The translations under genes were made by a program, and so were the position numbers. A stretch of 64,000 nt of DNA from Verticillium longisporum (taxonomy: Eukaryota > Ascomycota > Sordariomycetes > Glomerellales > Plectosphaerellaceae), in NCBI GenBank assembly GCA_019188255.1, contig JAETXT010000014.1, positions 1,798,001 through 1,862,000 on the forward strand. Reading direction: 5' to 3'. A model generated the notes under the pieces. That model did not search any database. It had not been told where the DNA came from and saw only the letters and a list, made by a program, of their open reading frames with translations. This document shows positions 23,846 to 36,933 of the stretch, piece by piece (position 1 is the first letter of the stretch; each line of letters begins with the position of its first letter).

Positions 23846-24619
23846 CTTGGCTGATTTTCGGTGCAAGTGGCAGTCGGTGCGATCCTCGAAGAGTGTTGTA
23901 GTTGGTGTATGTGGTTATGTAGTAGTAGGGTTACAGGTGACCTCTGACTTTTGTCAATTCGCGACTGAGGCGGAAAGGTGGGAGTGGATGACAGTGCACG
24001 CTGAGGTTTGTGTGCCAGCCGTCACGAGTGCTGATTGGTGGACGAGGTGGATCTAGGGCAATTTTTCGATTATTTTCAAGGCGCACCAAATTTGGGCGGT
24101 GTGCAACCCCATCTCGCGAAGCTCGGCCCTCTTTGACTCTGTCTTGACTTTTCCCCCCTCTCCACCCAACTTCTCTCGTCTTTCCTACTCTACAACCTTC
24201 TACGGAACTTTTGTGAGGTATGTATTATCAACCTGGCCCGCCTTGGGCACTTGATTGAAGCAGGACGGCACATGCATTTTCACGATGGCAGAGGAGAGCA
24301 ATCAGAGGAGTCGACCATAGCGAGCGAAACCGACAAGGAGTGATGTGCGCGCAAACGCAGTGCGAAAGCTCTTGCATCGCAGCGAGCCTCGAGGCCACCC
24401 GACTTGGAAGCACGCCGCAACGGGACGATGATGACCTCTGATACGCTTCTCCTCTTCAGCACTGAGCGGCAGAACCCTCCTTGCGACATGCATCATGCGC
24501 GCCTTGGAGGGCACTCTCCCTGCTCACGAGCCTCGAAGGCTAACCTCCAACCCTCATTTGGCAGATACCTCATTTCCACTTCCTCGACTTGAGAATCTCC
24601 ACCTCCGACAACCGTCAAG
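23846..24619. promoter_or_regulatory. Divergent RPS12/RPS22 promoter region
   Basis: A 774-bp spacer between two 40S protein genes transcribed outward. It contains pyrimidine-rich stretches (around 24140-24200) typical of fungal ribosomal protein promoters. A GTATGT near 24219 and a CAG before the RPS22 ATG could mark a 5' UTR intron of RPS22. This is not proven. Confidence 0.45.
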
Positions 24620-25272
<653 letters not shown>

Positions 25273-26076
25273 AGAAAAGGGCCGAGGGAATGGGTTATGA
25301 AAAAAAGTACGGACGGAAGGGTTCTGGACTTGGGTCTGCATCACGCGGCGTTAGGGGTTTGCCAGTTTTGGCCGATACGATACCACTTGAAGCTCTCAAG
25401 CTAGTTGCATATTGAGCACACTGCAATCAACCCGCGCGAATGATCCGATACTACGTGCTCCGTTGTACCTGTGAATGTCAAATGGTGAATGAGTTTGATG
25501 GTGCGTGTACAAACGTGGATGCCATCGGGCACGCGCTTGTGGCTACATCTACAGGAACCCCCAACCCCCAACCCCCCAAAGAGAGAAAACAACAACAACG
25601 CGGATCAGGTGTGTAGTTCAATTCAGGCGCTTTAAAGACAAACAACCGTGGTCTTTCCTCGCAGCCATTGCCAGTCTGTGGTGCGTCTTGGAAGCTCTAC
25701 AATGGGCACTGGGGGTGTGGTTTTGGGGGGTGAGAGGGGTGGAGTGCTCGCTAAAGTGACCTACTGGCCAATGGAGCTCAATTTAATGCAGATCCCTAGA
25801 CTTGAACCTTGGCGTGCCAGCACCTCAGGAGAGACAACCGCGCATCTTATCTGGGCCTTCTGAAATTGAGGTATCACCTTGGCCTCGACTCGGTCCGCAC
25901 CAAGTAACCCGCATCCCACCTTGCGACGAAACAAATGCTCCGATGAGATCCAGAATCAAACTCAGTCGACCTGCACCAGTGTAACGACACCGGGAGCACC
26001 TGTCTTGCCGCCCTTCTACGACTCCTCGAGCGGATACATCCAGAACCAAGACCAGCGACCTCAAAGCTTGGCCACC
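25273..26076. other. Intergenic between RPS22 and GT90 gene
   Basis: An 804-bp spacer with the RPS22 3' flank and the GT90 promoter. An open frame runs into the GT90 gene from 25879 but has no domain signal before the ATG at 26077. Confidence 0.5.
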
Positions 26077-28029
26077 ATGCGCCGAAGACGCCAGCTCACT
26101 GTCGTCGGCCTCATCGTCTTCTTGACCCTCTGTGCCTGGTCCTTGATCCGCATACCGGCCAACAGGGCAGCCGCCGAAGAAGTCCGTGCCAGAAAGGCAA
26201 GGGATCGAGCAACGTTCCCGTCCGAAGATGGTCCCCGCAGATATCGCAGGACGCCGCCGGAGATGCGCCCCAAGGCGCTCTCCGACAAAACCGTCCACCC
26301 GGTTCTCCAGCTCATGTCCGAAGCCGAACGCGAGATAGAGAAGCTCAAAGCCCGACAGTCCAAGACTTTACAGCAGGCTGTAGACGAGTACAAGCGTCGC
26401 AATAATCTCCCGCCGCCACCACACTTCGACAAGTGGTTCGAGTTCGCGAAAGCCAACGGTGTCCAGCTTGTGGACGAGTTCGACATGATCAACGAGATGA
26501 TCACGCCATTCTGGGGTCTCAAGCCGAAAACAATTCGTTCGAGGGCAAAGGAAGCGCTTGGCCACGATAACCAGCTCGTCATGATGCTGATCCGCGATCA
26601 TCAAGTCACCCATGTCCAGGGTGCGCACACCTGGCAGCGCGAGGCGACCGCTGGTATGGTTTCAAAGTTCATCCAGTACCTGCCCAGCATGGACCTCGCA
26701 TTCAACATTCATGACGAGCCACGTGTGGTGCTGCCCCACGAGGATCTTGCACGCCTTATAAACATCGCCAAAAACGTCAACATGCCCAAGGCCAATGCCG
26801 CGAAATGGCTCAAGAACAAATTCTCTCCCAAGCCCAGGGAGGTCGGTCGTGGCGACGGCATTAACGAGGTCAAGACTACGCGCTTCAATGTATATGCACA
26901 CCAGCCGGTGTGGACCACATCCCGCATGTCCTGTCCTGCAGACAGCCCCGCCCGTTCTCTCGAAGACGAGGGCAACTATGATGATGCATCAAAATTTGGC
27001 GTCACGGAACTGGGTTTCGTCTACAACATCACCGCTCTCTCTGATATCTGTCTCTCGCCGTCATTGGCCACCACCTATGGATTCTTCGACGCCCCAAACG
27101 CGTATAATATTGCCCACGATCTCTTCCCTATTTTCTCGCAATCAAAGATATCCTCTTATCAGGACATCCTCTATCCGTCCCCGTGGTACTGGTACGAAAA
27201 GGTCGAGTACGACGACAAGGTCGACGCGCCCTGGGCCGAGAAGAAGGACCAGCTCTACTGGCGCGGCTCGACCACGGGCGGCTACAGCCGCGAGGGGGGC
27301 TGGCGGCGCCAGCACCGCCAGCGTTTCGTCCAGCGCATCAACAGCAAGGCGCATGCCCAAATTCTCGTCGACGTCGCCAACGAGCCGGCCCCCGGCGCCG
27401 AGCCCGAGACGCCGCCAACCACGCCGAACACGCCACAGTGGGAGGTCCGCGAGGTCGCCCGCGGCGACTACCGGGACGTCGTTGACGTGGCCTTCAGCTA
27501 CGTCGGACAGTGCGACCCTGGCGACTGCGACGCGCAGCACGAGTTCTTCAAGGTCCAGGAGCACGCCGAGCAGACGGACGCGTGGGCCTACAAGTACCTG
27601 CTCGACATTGACGGCAACGCCTTCTCCGGACGGTTCTACGCCTTTTTGCGGTCCAAGAGCCTGACGTTCAAGTATGCCATCTTTCGCGAGTGGCACTTTG
27701 AATGGATCAAACCGTGGGCTCACTACATCCCGCTCAGCCTCCAGGGAGATGAGTGGCTCGAGAGCATCCGCTTCTTCCGCGAGGATGAGGCCGGCATCAA
27801 GGAGGCGGAGAGGCTGGCCAAGGCGAGCACCGAGTGGGCTGGGAAGGTGCTCAGGAAAGAGGACATGGAGGTGTGGTTCTTCAGGATGCTGTTGGAGTGA
27901 GTACCCCTTGCGATATGCAACTTGTGGGATGTCGCTGGCATTGACGCTAACTCGGTCGCTAGGTACGCTCGCGTGATCGACGACAACAGGGAGGCAATCG
28001 GCTTTGATATGAATGCTGCAAGCAATTGA
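26077..28029 (+). CDS. CAP10-type glycosyltransferase (GT90), type II membrane protein
   Basis: Two exons (26077-27896, 27963-28029) give 628 residues. The chosen ATG has a good context (GCCACCATG) and is directly followed by a type II signal anchor (RRRRQLTVVGLIVFLTLCAW). Upstream ATGs in the same open frame would place the anchor internally. The CAP10/GT90 domain fills the C-terminal half, with the signature WAEKKDQLYWRGSTTGG, GGWRRQHRQRFVQRIN and the late motif FKYAIFREWHFEWIKPW. The second exon adds YARVIDDNREAIGFD, as in relatives. CAP10 of Cryptococcus is needed for capsule, and the family includes xylosyltransferases. Golgi lumen location is inferred. The substrate in this fungus is unknown. 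Confidence 0.92.
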
Positions 28030-28445
28030 GGCTTGTAGACCGTTCATCTTCTGACCGAACGCGTACATGCTTGCGAATTTATAGTATGGGTTGGACTGCA
28101 TATGTTTACGCTCGGAGTTCGGTCTATTGTATTATCAGGATATCAGGCATCTTCCGCTGCAGAGCACGGGACGCCATGTTGAGGCTGTACAATTCTTCCA
28201 TCATGAGTCCTGTGAGACCGGATGCACTTTTGACGGAGCAATGAATTTCACGACTGTTTGACTTTTCATGTGGATGAAACTTTTGGGCATCTCGACGATG
28301 AATACTAACTGAACCAGGCTCAAAACGTCTCGTGCAAGGCAGCCAACCCCAACCTGAACATTCATATGCCCTTTTTTACATTTGTGCACGCATCTCGCAA
28401 CCTGAACACCTCTGCACGCCTAAGAGACCCCAGGCCAAACGCTCA
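28030..28445. other. Convergent 3' intergenic region
   Basis: A 416-bp tail-to-tail spacer between the GT90 gene and PAF1. Nothing else seen. Confidence 0.5.
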
Positions 28446-29973
28446 TCAGTCTTCTTCGCCCTCAGCGTCGCCGTCCTGTTCCGATGGGGAACGGCTCGCT
28501 CGCGCGCGCGACTCCGCCATGTCATCATCGGCATCGTCTCGCCTGCTCCTGCCACCGACAGTCTCGTCCCCGTCCTCGGCGTTGGGGTCCTCCGTTGCCT
28601 CGGCGTGACCAAGGTAGGGGTTGGCCTTGTACTTGGCCGCCAACTCGGCAAACGAGGCGTCGGGGTCCTCGAGGGCCACGTCCATGTGAGTTGTGACCTC
28701 CCTGTCGTCCTCGATCTGACTCTGCGAGCGAAGGATGTTCTTTGCGCGCTGGGGCCGGATGGTGGCGCGCTGGCTGACGGGAGATAAGAAGGCAGCGCGC
28801 TGGCGGCCGACATCGGAACCCTCACTGACGGGGCCCGCCTGGTCGAAGAAATTGACAACGAGGTCATCAGTATACTTATCGGCGGCGGCAATCTCGGTTT
28901 CCTTTGTCGTCTCGTAGGAGCGTAGGCGCGTGAAGCGGAAGCAGGGGCCGCCGAGGGTGCTCGAGCTGTGGGTGTAGAGCTCAGGAGAGTTGCGCTCCGG
29001 GTTGTCAATGTCAAAGGCGGAGCGGAAGCGCTCGCCGGTCTGCTGGCTGATCGGGAGGAAGAAGTGGTAGTCGAGGAGGTTGGAGGGGCGAGGGAAGTTT
29101 TCCGGGTCGCGGTTGTGGTCCTCCAATGCGGCTGTGAAGGCCTCCTCCTCTTCGGCCGTCTTTGCAATGGGCTGCAGGATGGCGCTGAGCAGACGATCAT
29201 CGTACGTCTTGTCGGTGGAGACGGGGTTGGTTTGCAGCTTGATTGTGACGTACGCACCGAGGTCGGGGAAGGCATCAAGATCAGGCAAGAATGGGCGCGA
29301 TTCAACAACTGACAGGCCAGGCTTCTTCGATGGATGCTGGAGGGAACGCGGCTCCTTAGCGTAACGCTGAGCCGCTTCGAAGGACTTCTCAATCTTGCGA
29401 CGGATGGCGGCAGGCGATCCAATATCAACTTCCTGCGCGACTCGCTTCTCAGGTCTCTTAATCTTGGGTTTCAAGAAGGCACTGGACGATGTCGGTCCTC
29501 GTTTGGAGGCGACAGAGGAGATGTATTCGGTACGGCGAAGGAAGGAGACAGACGTGTCGCCGCCCTTGGACCTGCCGAGCGTAGATAGCGGTCGGAGAAG
29601 TGCTCGATCGTGGGGATGGACATGCGGCTGAGTGGATGATGCTTGAATGGCTAGAGACGGTGTTAAAAAGAATTTTCATCACGTTCAACCGTGGCATGCT
29701 ACTGACAGCTTTCGTCTCCGTCGAAAATGCCAGGCATGCCCACGAGGTCAAGGGGCATGCCGAGCTCGGCATCAGCCTCGATGTTCAGCGGTTGTTCCCT
29801 CACAAGTCGCGACGCAAAGCTCGGGTTCGTGTATTGGCCGCTGGCGAGGCCAGTGTTGGGTATGTCGAGGAGCTTGGGGGATTCGGCGGGGGGAGCGCAT
29901 TGGAATATCTGATCCTCGCGATGAAATCTTGGTGGATGTTGCGCTCGCCGCTGCGAGGCGCAGAGGACGACAT
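28446..29973 (-). CDS. PAF1: RNA polymerase II-associated factor 1 (Paf1), with apparent 1-nt frameshift
   Basis: The core subunit of the Paf1 elongation complex, which supports histone modification during transcription. Two exons: 29707-29973 and 28446-29650. The start MSSSAPRSGERNIHQDFIAR leads into the conserved RIRYSNALPPP and then PKLLDIPNTGLASGQYTN, LNIEADAELGMPLDLVG. Later are DYHFFLPISQQTGERFR and an acidic tail ending EGEED. The frame breaks at the six-G run 29888-29893 (minus-strand C run) inside the proline run. One added C joins NALPPP to AESPKLLD and gives 490 residues. The pattern matches other homopolymer under-calls in this window. The terminal 120 residues are charged and probably disordered, as in other Paf1 proteins. 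Confidence 0.93.
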
Positions 29974-30713
29974 TTCGGAGGTTCAGGCCTGATGCCTTGC
30001 TATTCGGACTGCGCGCCTGGAGTCTGAGGGGCAGGAAGGGGTGACAATGGTTAGAGGGAGCAGACGGCGTGGTTGGCGTGGTTGCGAGATGGTGTAGTAA
30101 GAAACATTGGTGCTCCGACGACGTGAAGCTCAACTTCGTGGATAAGTGGGTCCGGATTTGAGGCCCAAGTGCCCGTCTTCTCTCAAAGCCGCGGCCAGCA
30201 ATGAAAGCTACCATCCGCCTGCCTCCTACAGCACAATCATACAATATGCGTCAATATCCCACAGCGGATCTTGAAGGAATTGGCCATTATCTAGGCATTT
30301 TTATTCATTCCTATGTCGGCTTATCATCGCCTCGAGGCCCTCAGCCCTGTCTGTTGCGACACGGGGAGCTAAGGAAGCGTGACAACAGATCACCTTGTCA
30401 TCATTGAACACGCTTATTATGCCAATCAAGTCAAAGAGTAATATGACTGTCGGCAGATCATCAACTCATTCCTCCCTCGTTCGTCCGTTTCGTCCCCTCG
30501 AACCACGGACTTTGACTGAGCGTCTAGTCATACATGCATATCGACTCGCCCAAATACAAAGGGGGAGGGGAGAGAGAGAGCGTGTGTCTCATTCTTTCCG
30601 CGTCGTATCCGTCTATTCGAGTGTTGTACATAGTTAAAGAACACACTGCATCGTCGTCGAGCTCGTGCTCTTACTCGAGCATGATCTCCGGATTGCACGT
30701 CTCACCCAGCGCT
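29974..30713. other. Intergenic, PAF1 promoter and RER1 3' flank
   Basis: A 740-bp spacer between two minus-strand genes. It has a short purine-rich GGGGAGGGGAGAGAGAGAG tract near 30560. No other feature. Confidence 0.5.
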
Positions 30714-31477
30714 CTACGTGCTGCTCTTGCGATAGTTCTTCTTGCCAAACGTAAAGGGAACGTATCGGTACTTGATCATGTGCTGAATTTGCTTGCGCAC
30801 TGGAGATAGAGTTAGCCAGGTTCACTTTGTGGCGCGGCGGGGGGCACCGCGAGGCTGAAGAGCCCACTTACTCGTCAGGATGAACAGCATGAACCAGTAC
30901 ATGACCAGAACGGGCCAGAAGACGGGAACGTTGAAGACCTCGAACCAGCTGCACATGAAGCCGATGCAGATGGCGCGGGTAGCCCAGTACCAGAACTTGA
31001 ACTCGGGCAGGCGGCGGATGAAGGGGCGGAACTCCTCGTCCTGCTTCGTGGGAAGGGTCCCGACGGAGCCGTCCTCCATCTCGTTGTCGATGGCCTCATT
31101 TGAGGGGTCGAACTTGGGCTGCAGGAAGGCGAGGAAGAGGTTGAGAAGATAGATGCCGAGAGCGTAGGCCACAATGTACCAGCCTTGGGCGAGAAGAATG
31201 CGCAGGAAGAAAGCGACGAGGCAGACGCCGGTGCCGACCCAGCGGTAGAGCACGTGAGGGGTCGACTGGTCGAGTAGTGCTTGGTATTGCTGTTGATTTG
31301 TGAGGTTAGCGATCGTCTTGGTCGATCTGAGGCTGAGGTGCGCATTGCGCACCACGGCAACATCGGGGGGCGCTCGCGACAAGGGGGGAAAGGGAAGAAG
31401 GGGCGTACCCTCTGGATCTTGGTGCCTTGCGCACTGACGGCGGCGAAGGGGGAAGGCTCCGGCTCCATGTTGTCCAT
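30714..31477 (-). CDS. RER1: ER retrieval receptor RER1
   Basis: Three exons (31409-31477, 30872-31289, 30714-30799) give an intact 190-residue protein. Rer1 is a cis-Golgi receptor that returns membrane proteins to the ER through COPI vesicles by recognising polar residues in their transmembrane segments. The sequence starts MDNMEPEPSPFAAVS, has four hydrophobic segments (including VCLVAFFLRILLAQGWYIV and VFWPVLVMYWFMLFILT) and the conserved FLQPKFDP and EFRPFIRRLPEFKFWY motifs. It ends IKYRYVPFTFGKKNY, a conserved cytosolic tail. An ACCT/AGGT element (31754-31800) lies about 280 bp upstream of the start. Confidence 0.96.
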
Positions 31478-32027
31478 TTTCGCAATAGGAAGAGGTGGTG
31501 CTAGAAGGTAGTCGGGCGATGGGAAGGGAGTGAAGGTTGGGTTGAGGTTCTGTCGTCTTGAAGCACCACGTCGCGATAGCTTTCCAGGATGCCTCCTAAA
31601 AGTCCGCCACGTTTAACACGTTACGGCAGGCTGACTTGTGAGAGCAGCTACCCGAGATTCTTCCGGGATCCCAACCGGGCTGCTTGTGCCAGCTGCTGGC
31701 GGGTGCGGCGTGGCTGTGCACTGTAGAAGGAGCGAATGGAGCTCATGCCTGACTACCTACCTTACCTACCTTACCTACCTAGTTACCTTGGGTAGGTACC
31801 TGGATGCCAATTACATGGCACCAGGATGCTTCACCTACTGAAATCACTGTCCTTCAAAAAAGATGAATCATTGTTGATAGTCATACAAGTGTATCAAGAG
31901 TATATGCCGCCTTTGTACGACCGAGAAATGAAATCTATTTTGCACCACGACCCAACGAACGACCGACTGGATCCCGCCCGGATTGATGGATCCCGAGCAA
32001 CATGCAAACTCCCCCTTGACGACTTCA
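31478..32027. other. Intergenic, RER1 promoter
   Basis: A 550-bp spacer between RER1 and the 3' end of the kelch gene. It contains the repeated ACCTTACCTACC element at 31754-31800. Confidence 0.55.
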
Positions 32028-33929
32028 TTACCTGTGCCCTGGCGCCTGCTCACCCACGCCTGTCCCATCTAGCTCGACCGCAAGTTGTTGTGGAGCCGCC
32101 AGCTCTGGTTTTGGTGATGAGTCGTGCATCTCAACCCGGTGAGTCTGGTCCAGTTCCGACGCTGCCATGACCGACGGCGAAACCGGCATGTAGGAGGCCT
32201 TGCTCGGCGACGAATGGCTGACCCCAGCCTCGCTGCCTCCAGTGACGCCAGCAGCAGCTCGCTGACGCGACCGGCGGCGGAGGAACCAGAAGAGGAGACC
32301 AGCGATCGCGACAGCCGCTACGCCGCCCACAACACCGCCGGCGATGGCACCAACAGGGGCTGAGCTAGAGTTATCAGACCCAGGATCAGTACCGTTTCCG
32401 CCGCCGCCGCCGCCACCACCGCCGCCGCCGCCATCGTCCGTCTGTTGGAACAGTGCCGCGACGCCGGACGTCCACTGAACGTCATCAAGTCCGCTGCTTA
32501 GGTTAGTGGCTGACGATCCTCACGCAGGAGAGAGGCAAACATACCCATCGGCGTACCACGACTTGATGACCTCGGGTGAATCATAATCCTCGGCATCGGC
32601 ATTGTACTCATTCGTCCATTTCAGCTCCGTTATGTCAAAGACACCGAGGCCCTGTGGCCACGGGTCACGGTCTAGCCACAGGTCGGGCATGCCAGGTTCG
32701 TGGTTGACTCCACCGATGCTGAGCATCTGGCGCTTGCCGACGACGAGACAGGCGTGTCCGCTGCGAGGACTCTTCGACTCGTAATCAATCTTTTCCCAGT
32801 GGAAGCCGGGCAGAGTCAGGACGTAGGCGTCGTCATACGCCTGGTTATCGCGCTGATTGCGGCCGCCGAAGACAAAACTGCTTCACGTCAGCGTTGGATC
32901 GATGATGGCACCTGGCCTCGCGGCACTCACATCTCATACGTCCCGTTCTTGCCCTCGACGCCGACACTGCAGTGAAAGATCCGCCCCGACGGCGCATTGC
33001 CGGTTGTCTGCTGGGAATGGAAGTCCCTTGTGACTGGGTCCATAAAGGTCAAGTTCTTGAAGTCAAGCAAGCCACGGTTCCCGCTACTGCCGCCGAGATC
33101 GCGTGTCTCTCCGCCGAGCAGCATGATGAGCCCATTGGGCCCAAAGGTCGGGACGTACTCGGCAGACGCAGCATAGATGGTCCTGAAGGCCGACCAAGGC
33201 CCCTCGGTGTAGTTGGTCCACGCCTGCGTCGTAAAGTTGATGTGGATGAAGCCGGGCGCGGGGCCGGAGTAGTTGACGTCGGTTGCGCGCGTGGCCACGC
33301 CACCAAAGTGGAAGGCCGAGTCCGGTGTGTTGCAAAAGGCACCACCCTCCGTGCGCCTGAGGTCACTGAACGAGTCTGGGTTGGCCGGGATCCGCGTCGT
33401 CCAGCCCCTCCACCGGAGCTGTCTGCGGTGAATCGCCAGAGCTCCTTCTTCGGCACCGGGGCACCCCAAGACATGTGGCCGCCCCAGATGTAGAATGAGC
33501 CGGTGGACTTGTCGGTGAATAAGGCCTGTCTGTTCGTGTTGGGAGACGTCTTGCGAATCTCGTTGATCGTGACGTCTGAGGGCTTCCATGACTTTGACAT
33601 GTCGATAGAGAGCGTACGGTTCACTGAGGGACAATCGAGTAAGTTTCATGGCCCATCTCGTCGACCGAAAAGATGGCGCACTTACTTGCGTTGGACGGGC
33701 GGTCCTCGCCGGGGCTTTTGCCGTCGATGAGCTGCGAGACCTCGCCGCCATCGAGATAGACATAGTCGCCGATCTGGGTTGCTCGTGTGGTGGCCCTGCG
33801 CAAGAAGTCTGCATTGGAAGGCACAGCAGCGAGGCCAAGCTCGTTGTCTTCGGCATCATTTTGCGCGCTGCACATGCCCAACCACAAGGCGAGGACTACG
33901 GCAACGCTACCCCTCATCGGGCGCACCAT
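32028..33929 (-). CDS. Secreted/membrane kelch-repeat protein, with apparent 1-nt frameshift
   Basis: Four exons (33686-33929, 32931-33623, 32545-32877, 32028-32496) give 579 residues once one base is restored. An N-terminal signal peptide (VAVVLALWLGMCSA) precedes a kelch beta-propeller with blades such as SFYIWGGHMSWG, FHFGGVA, IMLLGGE, IFVFGGRNQRDN and MLSIGGVNHEPG. A poly-glycine linker follows, then one membrane helix (AIAGGVVGGVAAVAIAGLLF) and a basic cytosolic tail. This is a type I membrane layout seen in fungal surface kelch proteins of unknown ligand. The frame breaks at the four-C run 33405-33408. One extra base rejoins FTADSSGGG to WTTRIPANPDSFSDL. Splice phases agree only with that correction. 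Confidence 0.88.
32398..32433 (+). repeat. CCG/CCA trinucleotide tract
   Basis: On the minus strand it encodes the poly-glycine linker of the kelch protein, between the propeller and the membrane helix. Length is likely to vary between strains. Confidence 0.85.
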
Positions 33930-35553
33930 ATCGACGACTTTCAATTAATGATTGCTACTCGACGAGATAAGACAAGCCGAGAGGGGAATTCGGTCGCTTC
34001 GCTGGATCAAGGTTCGACGGCAAGCCTCGCCTCGAGGACGATTCAAGAAAGAGACTACGATTAACGTTGGCGATCGGGGGAAAGAGGGACGCAAGAGGGC
34101 ACGGAAACACAGAATACAACAATGGGGCCATAGCCTGACGAGACAGATATTTCCCCAAAGGCACCTCAACCAGGGATCTGTCGGAAGTGGGTGCCAACCT
34201 GGCCATCCCCTTGTCGAATTACATGGATCAACGCTGATCACACTGAAGCGAAGGATCGCGGAGGCAGTCTTGGCAGTCTGAGGATGACAGCGATTGCCAC
34301 TGTTCGTGCCCGCGCCCCCAGCACAGCGAATGATGCCTGGTACCTGAGTGCCTGGGCCGTCGGCAGTGTTGGTCAAACGGCTACTGCCTCCGCGCCAAGA
34401 GGGTTCGGCGCGATGGGGGCGGCTGCTATTTCGGATGACAGTAGGCGTCTTCGGCGCTTGTGAGGGCGTTTCTGTAAGGCTTCATTGGTGGTCTGCTTCA
34501 GCCCTATCCCCTGCCAGGTACCGTTGTTCGATACCGTTGAGACGCTGAGCACCGACCCTGGCCGCCTTTCAGACAAGTCAGTACGCGAACCCTGATTCCC
34601 TCTCACAAAGGCTTCATGCGGTTCAGGTCAGAAGCATCCTCTTGATAATTTCCCTCGATACACCCCCATCACAGACCAAGGCATCACGACAGAATGATCG
34701 CATACGCGTGTCTCGACCGAAGGCCGACAGATGCAACCATGTGGCTGTACATCTGGGCGGTGATACACACGGCAGATTGGCCAGCTCGGCGTGCTAACAA
34801 GGCCGAAAGCACCCCTGCTGTACTCTGCATGGCCCTGCGACTGGTCGACAACATGGGGCATGGCTCGAAAGTTGATGCCCCATTCGGATAGCCAAAATAG
34901 TGTTGTATCCAGGCGGGTCGGCGAGCTGCGGCTAAGATTGACAGCGTGCGATCCAATCACGAGCAAAAACCAGTTGTCGAAGGCCTATTTCTGGTCGCTG
35001 CGCCCCATGATCTCACCTCGCATCGCTGACGCAGCTGAGTGAGGTGGAAGCCGTCGCCATTTTCCTTTCAACTCAAATTCACTGACCAACCCTCTCATTG
35101 ATTCCGCCACATTTTATAGGAACTACCTAGTAAGGTAAATACTCCTATAGGCTGGTTCAGTTCTCAGGCTTGTATCCTGAGTTGATCTCAGGACTTCGAG
35201 GCCAGAGCAGCAATTTAGACCGCCTACTATCTCCAGCCCCTGACGGATATGCGAAATGACGCAAGGGCCGGCGTTCAGAAGAAGGGTTTTGACTCTTCGA
35301 GTTAACATCATCTTCGTCATAAGCGACTACAGCTACCAAGGTTGTGAAATGTAGGGTATACCCCTTTCGTGATCAATACTTCGCCTCCGTGGCTCTACCA
35401 GCTATTCCAGCGTACCTGGTAGTCACATTCGCGACACATCAGCACCAAAAGTAATGTCACAAGTTGGAGAAAGGATTCAATACTTTTAACACAAGCAACT
35501 ATGGCACAAAAAAAAACATCAACGCTGTGTAAAGAAGCAAATCTCGTCAACAT
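33930..35553. other. Long intergenic region, kelch promoter and flavohemoglobin 3' flank
   Basis: 1.6 kb without a supported gene. Short open frames here lack domain signals. A small ACCTAGTAAGGT-type patch is near 35126. No other structure seen. Confidence 0.5.
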
Positions 35554-36933
35554 CTAGAGGTCCTCAGCATCGCCCGTGCCGAACAGCTCGAGCCTGACGC
35601 GCGCACGCTCAACGCCCAGCGCCTCGAGCTTGTGCAACACTTCGACCATGAACGCCTGGGGACCGCAAACGAAGTAATCCGTCTCCTTGGAGTTGAGGCC
35701 GAGGTCCTGGGCGCCGTCGAGGACGTCGAGGTCGAGTCGGCCCTTGAAGTCGTAGGCCCGGCCCTGCTCCTCGCCCTCGACGACAGTGTTGAGGAACACC
35801 TTGGACTTGACGTTGGCGTTGTCGGCCGTCACCTTTTTGATGTGGGCGGCAAAGGCCATCTGGTCCGTCCGTCGCGCGGCGTGGACCCAGCGGATGGGGC
35901 GCTTGGTCATCTTGGACTCGGGACCGGCGAGGACCGCGTCGAGGATGGAGGTCAGGGGTGTGACACCCACACCGGCGGAGAGGAGCACGAGCGGGGCGTC
36001 GGCCTTTGTGGCGTCGTTGACGTCGATGAAGAACTCGCCGCGCGGGTAGGTAATCTCAATCTCGTCGCCGACCTGGAACTTGTCGTGCAGAATGTTGGAC
36101 ACGACGCCCGGGTGGTCGGCGGACGTGGCGCCGGCGTCCTCGGCCGCGCGCTCCCGCTTGACGCTGATGCGGTAGTGGTCGCCCTGGGGCGCCTCGCTCA
36201 TGCTGTACTGGCGGCACTGCCAGACGTCGCCGTACTCGGGCACGCGCACGCGGACGCTGACGTACTGGCCGGGCAGGAAGGGCGGCAGCGGGCCCGACGT
36301 GTCGCCCTCGGCGGGCTTGAGGTAGAAGCTCGTGACCGTGTTGGACTCTTGTTGGCGGCGGTCGATGCGGAACTTGCGCCAGCCGCGCCAGTCGCCGGCC
36401 TGGTCGTAGAGGTCGCCCTCGCGCTTGACGAAGATGTCGGCGAGCTGGCCGTAGGCGGCGACCCAGGCGTCGGCCACCTCGGGCGTCAGGCCGTCGCCGA
36501 GAACGGTGGCGATGGCCTTGATGAGATGCTCACCGACAATGGCGTACTGATCCGGGGTGACACCGAGACTGACGTGCTTCTGGGCGATGCGCTCGACGGC
36601 GGGGCCGAGCTTCTGGAGCTCGTCGATGTGGGTGGCGTAGGCGAGCACGGCGTTGGCGAGAGCCTTCTGCTGGGCGCCAGAGCGCTGGTTGCTGAGGTTG
36701 AAGACGTTGCGGAGCTCGGGGTGGGCGCCGAGCATGCTCTTGTAGAAGACGGTGGTGATGGTGGTGCCGTGCTCCTTGAGAATGGGCGCCGTCGATTTGA
36801 CAATGGCCGTCTGCGCTTCGGTCATGGCCATGTTGGGCGTTGTCGACGAGAATGTCCTAGCTATGGTGGTGGGCAGGCGAACAACGGCGCGAGAGTTGCG
36901 CAGGAGCGAGCGGGATGAGGCGAGATAGGACAT
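35554..36933 (-). CDS. Flavohemoglobin (nitric oxide dioxygenase) with mitochondrial presequence
   Basis: An intact intronless 459-residue protein that converts NO to nitrate with NAD(P)H and oxygen. Residues about 36-180 form the globin domain, ending in the helical GQLADIFVKREGDLY. The FAD-binding domain follows (FLPGQYVSVRV, QCRQYSMSEAP), then the NAD-binding domain (LVLLSAGVGVTPLTSIL, YFVCGPQAFM). The first 34 residues (MSYLASSRSLLRNSRAVVRL and on to ARTFSS) are Arg/Ser-rich without acids and look like a mitochondrial targeting peptide. A second start (MAMTEAQTA, around residue 35) matches cytosolic flavohemoglobins, so dual targeting by alternative starts is possible. A further upstream ATG (37095) opens a His-rich leader and is less likely. 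Confidence 0.95.
   Translation of the reverse strand: MSYLASSRSLLRNSRAVVRLPTTIARTFSSTTPNMAMTEAQTAIVKSTAPILKEHGTTITTVFYKSMLGAHPELRNVFNLSNQRSGAQQKALANAVLAYATHIDELQKLGPAVERIAQKHVSLGVTPDQYAIVGEHLIKAIATVLGDGLTPEVADAWVAAYGQLADIFVKREGDLYDQAGDWRGWRKFRIDRRQQESNTVTSFYLKPAEGDTSGPLPPFLPGQYVSVRVRVPEYGDVWQCRQYSMSEAPQGDHYRISVKRERAAEDAGATSADHPGVVSNILHDKFQVGDEIEITYPRGEFFIDVNDATKADAPLVLLSAGVGVTPLTSILDAVLAGPESKMTKRPIRWVHAARRTDQMAFAAHIKKVTADNANVKSKVFLNTVVEGEEQGRAYDFKGRLDLDVLDGAQDLGLNSKETDYFVCGPQAFMVEVLHKLEALGVERARVRLELFGTGDAEDL

Noticed and set aside
28376..29428. 350-codon alternative frame overlapping PAF1
   Set aside because: Ser/Arg/Pro-rich shadow frame; the overlapping frame encodes conserved Paf1.
35632..36918. 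428-codon plus-strand ORF opposite the flavohemoglobin
   Set aside because: Antisense shadow of a strongly third-position-GC gene; composition dominated by Val, Gly, Leu and Asp.
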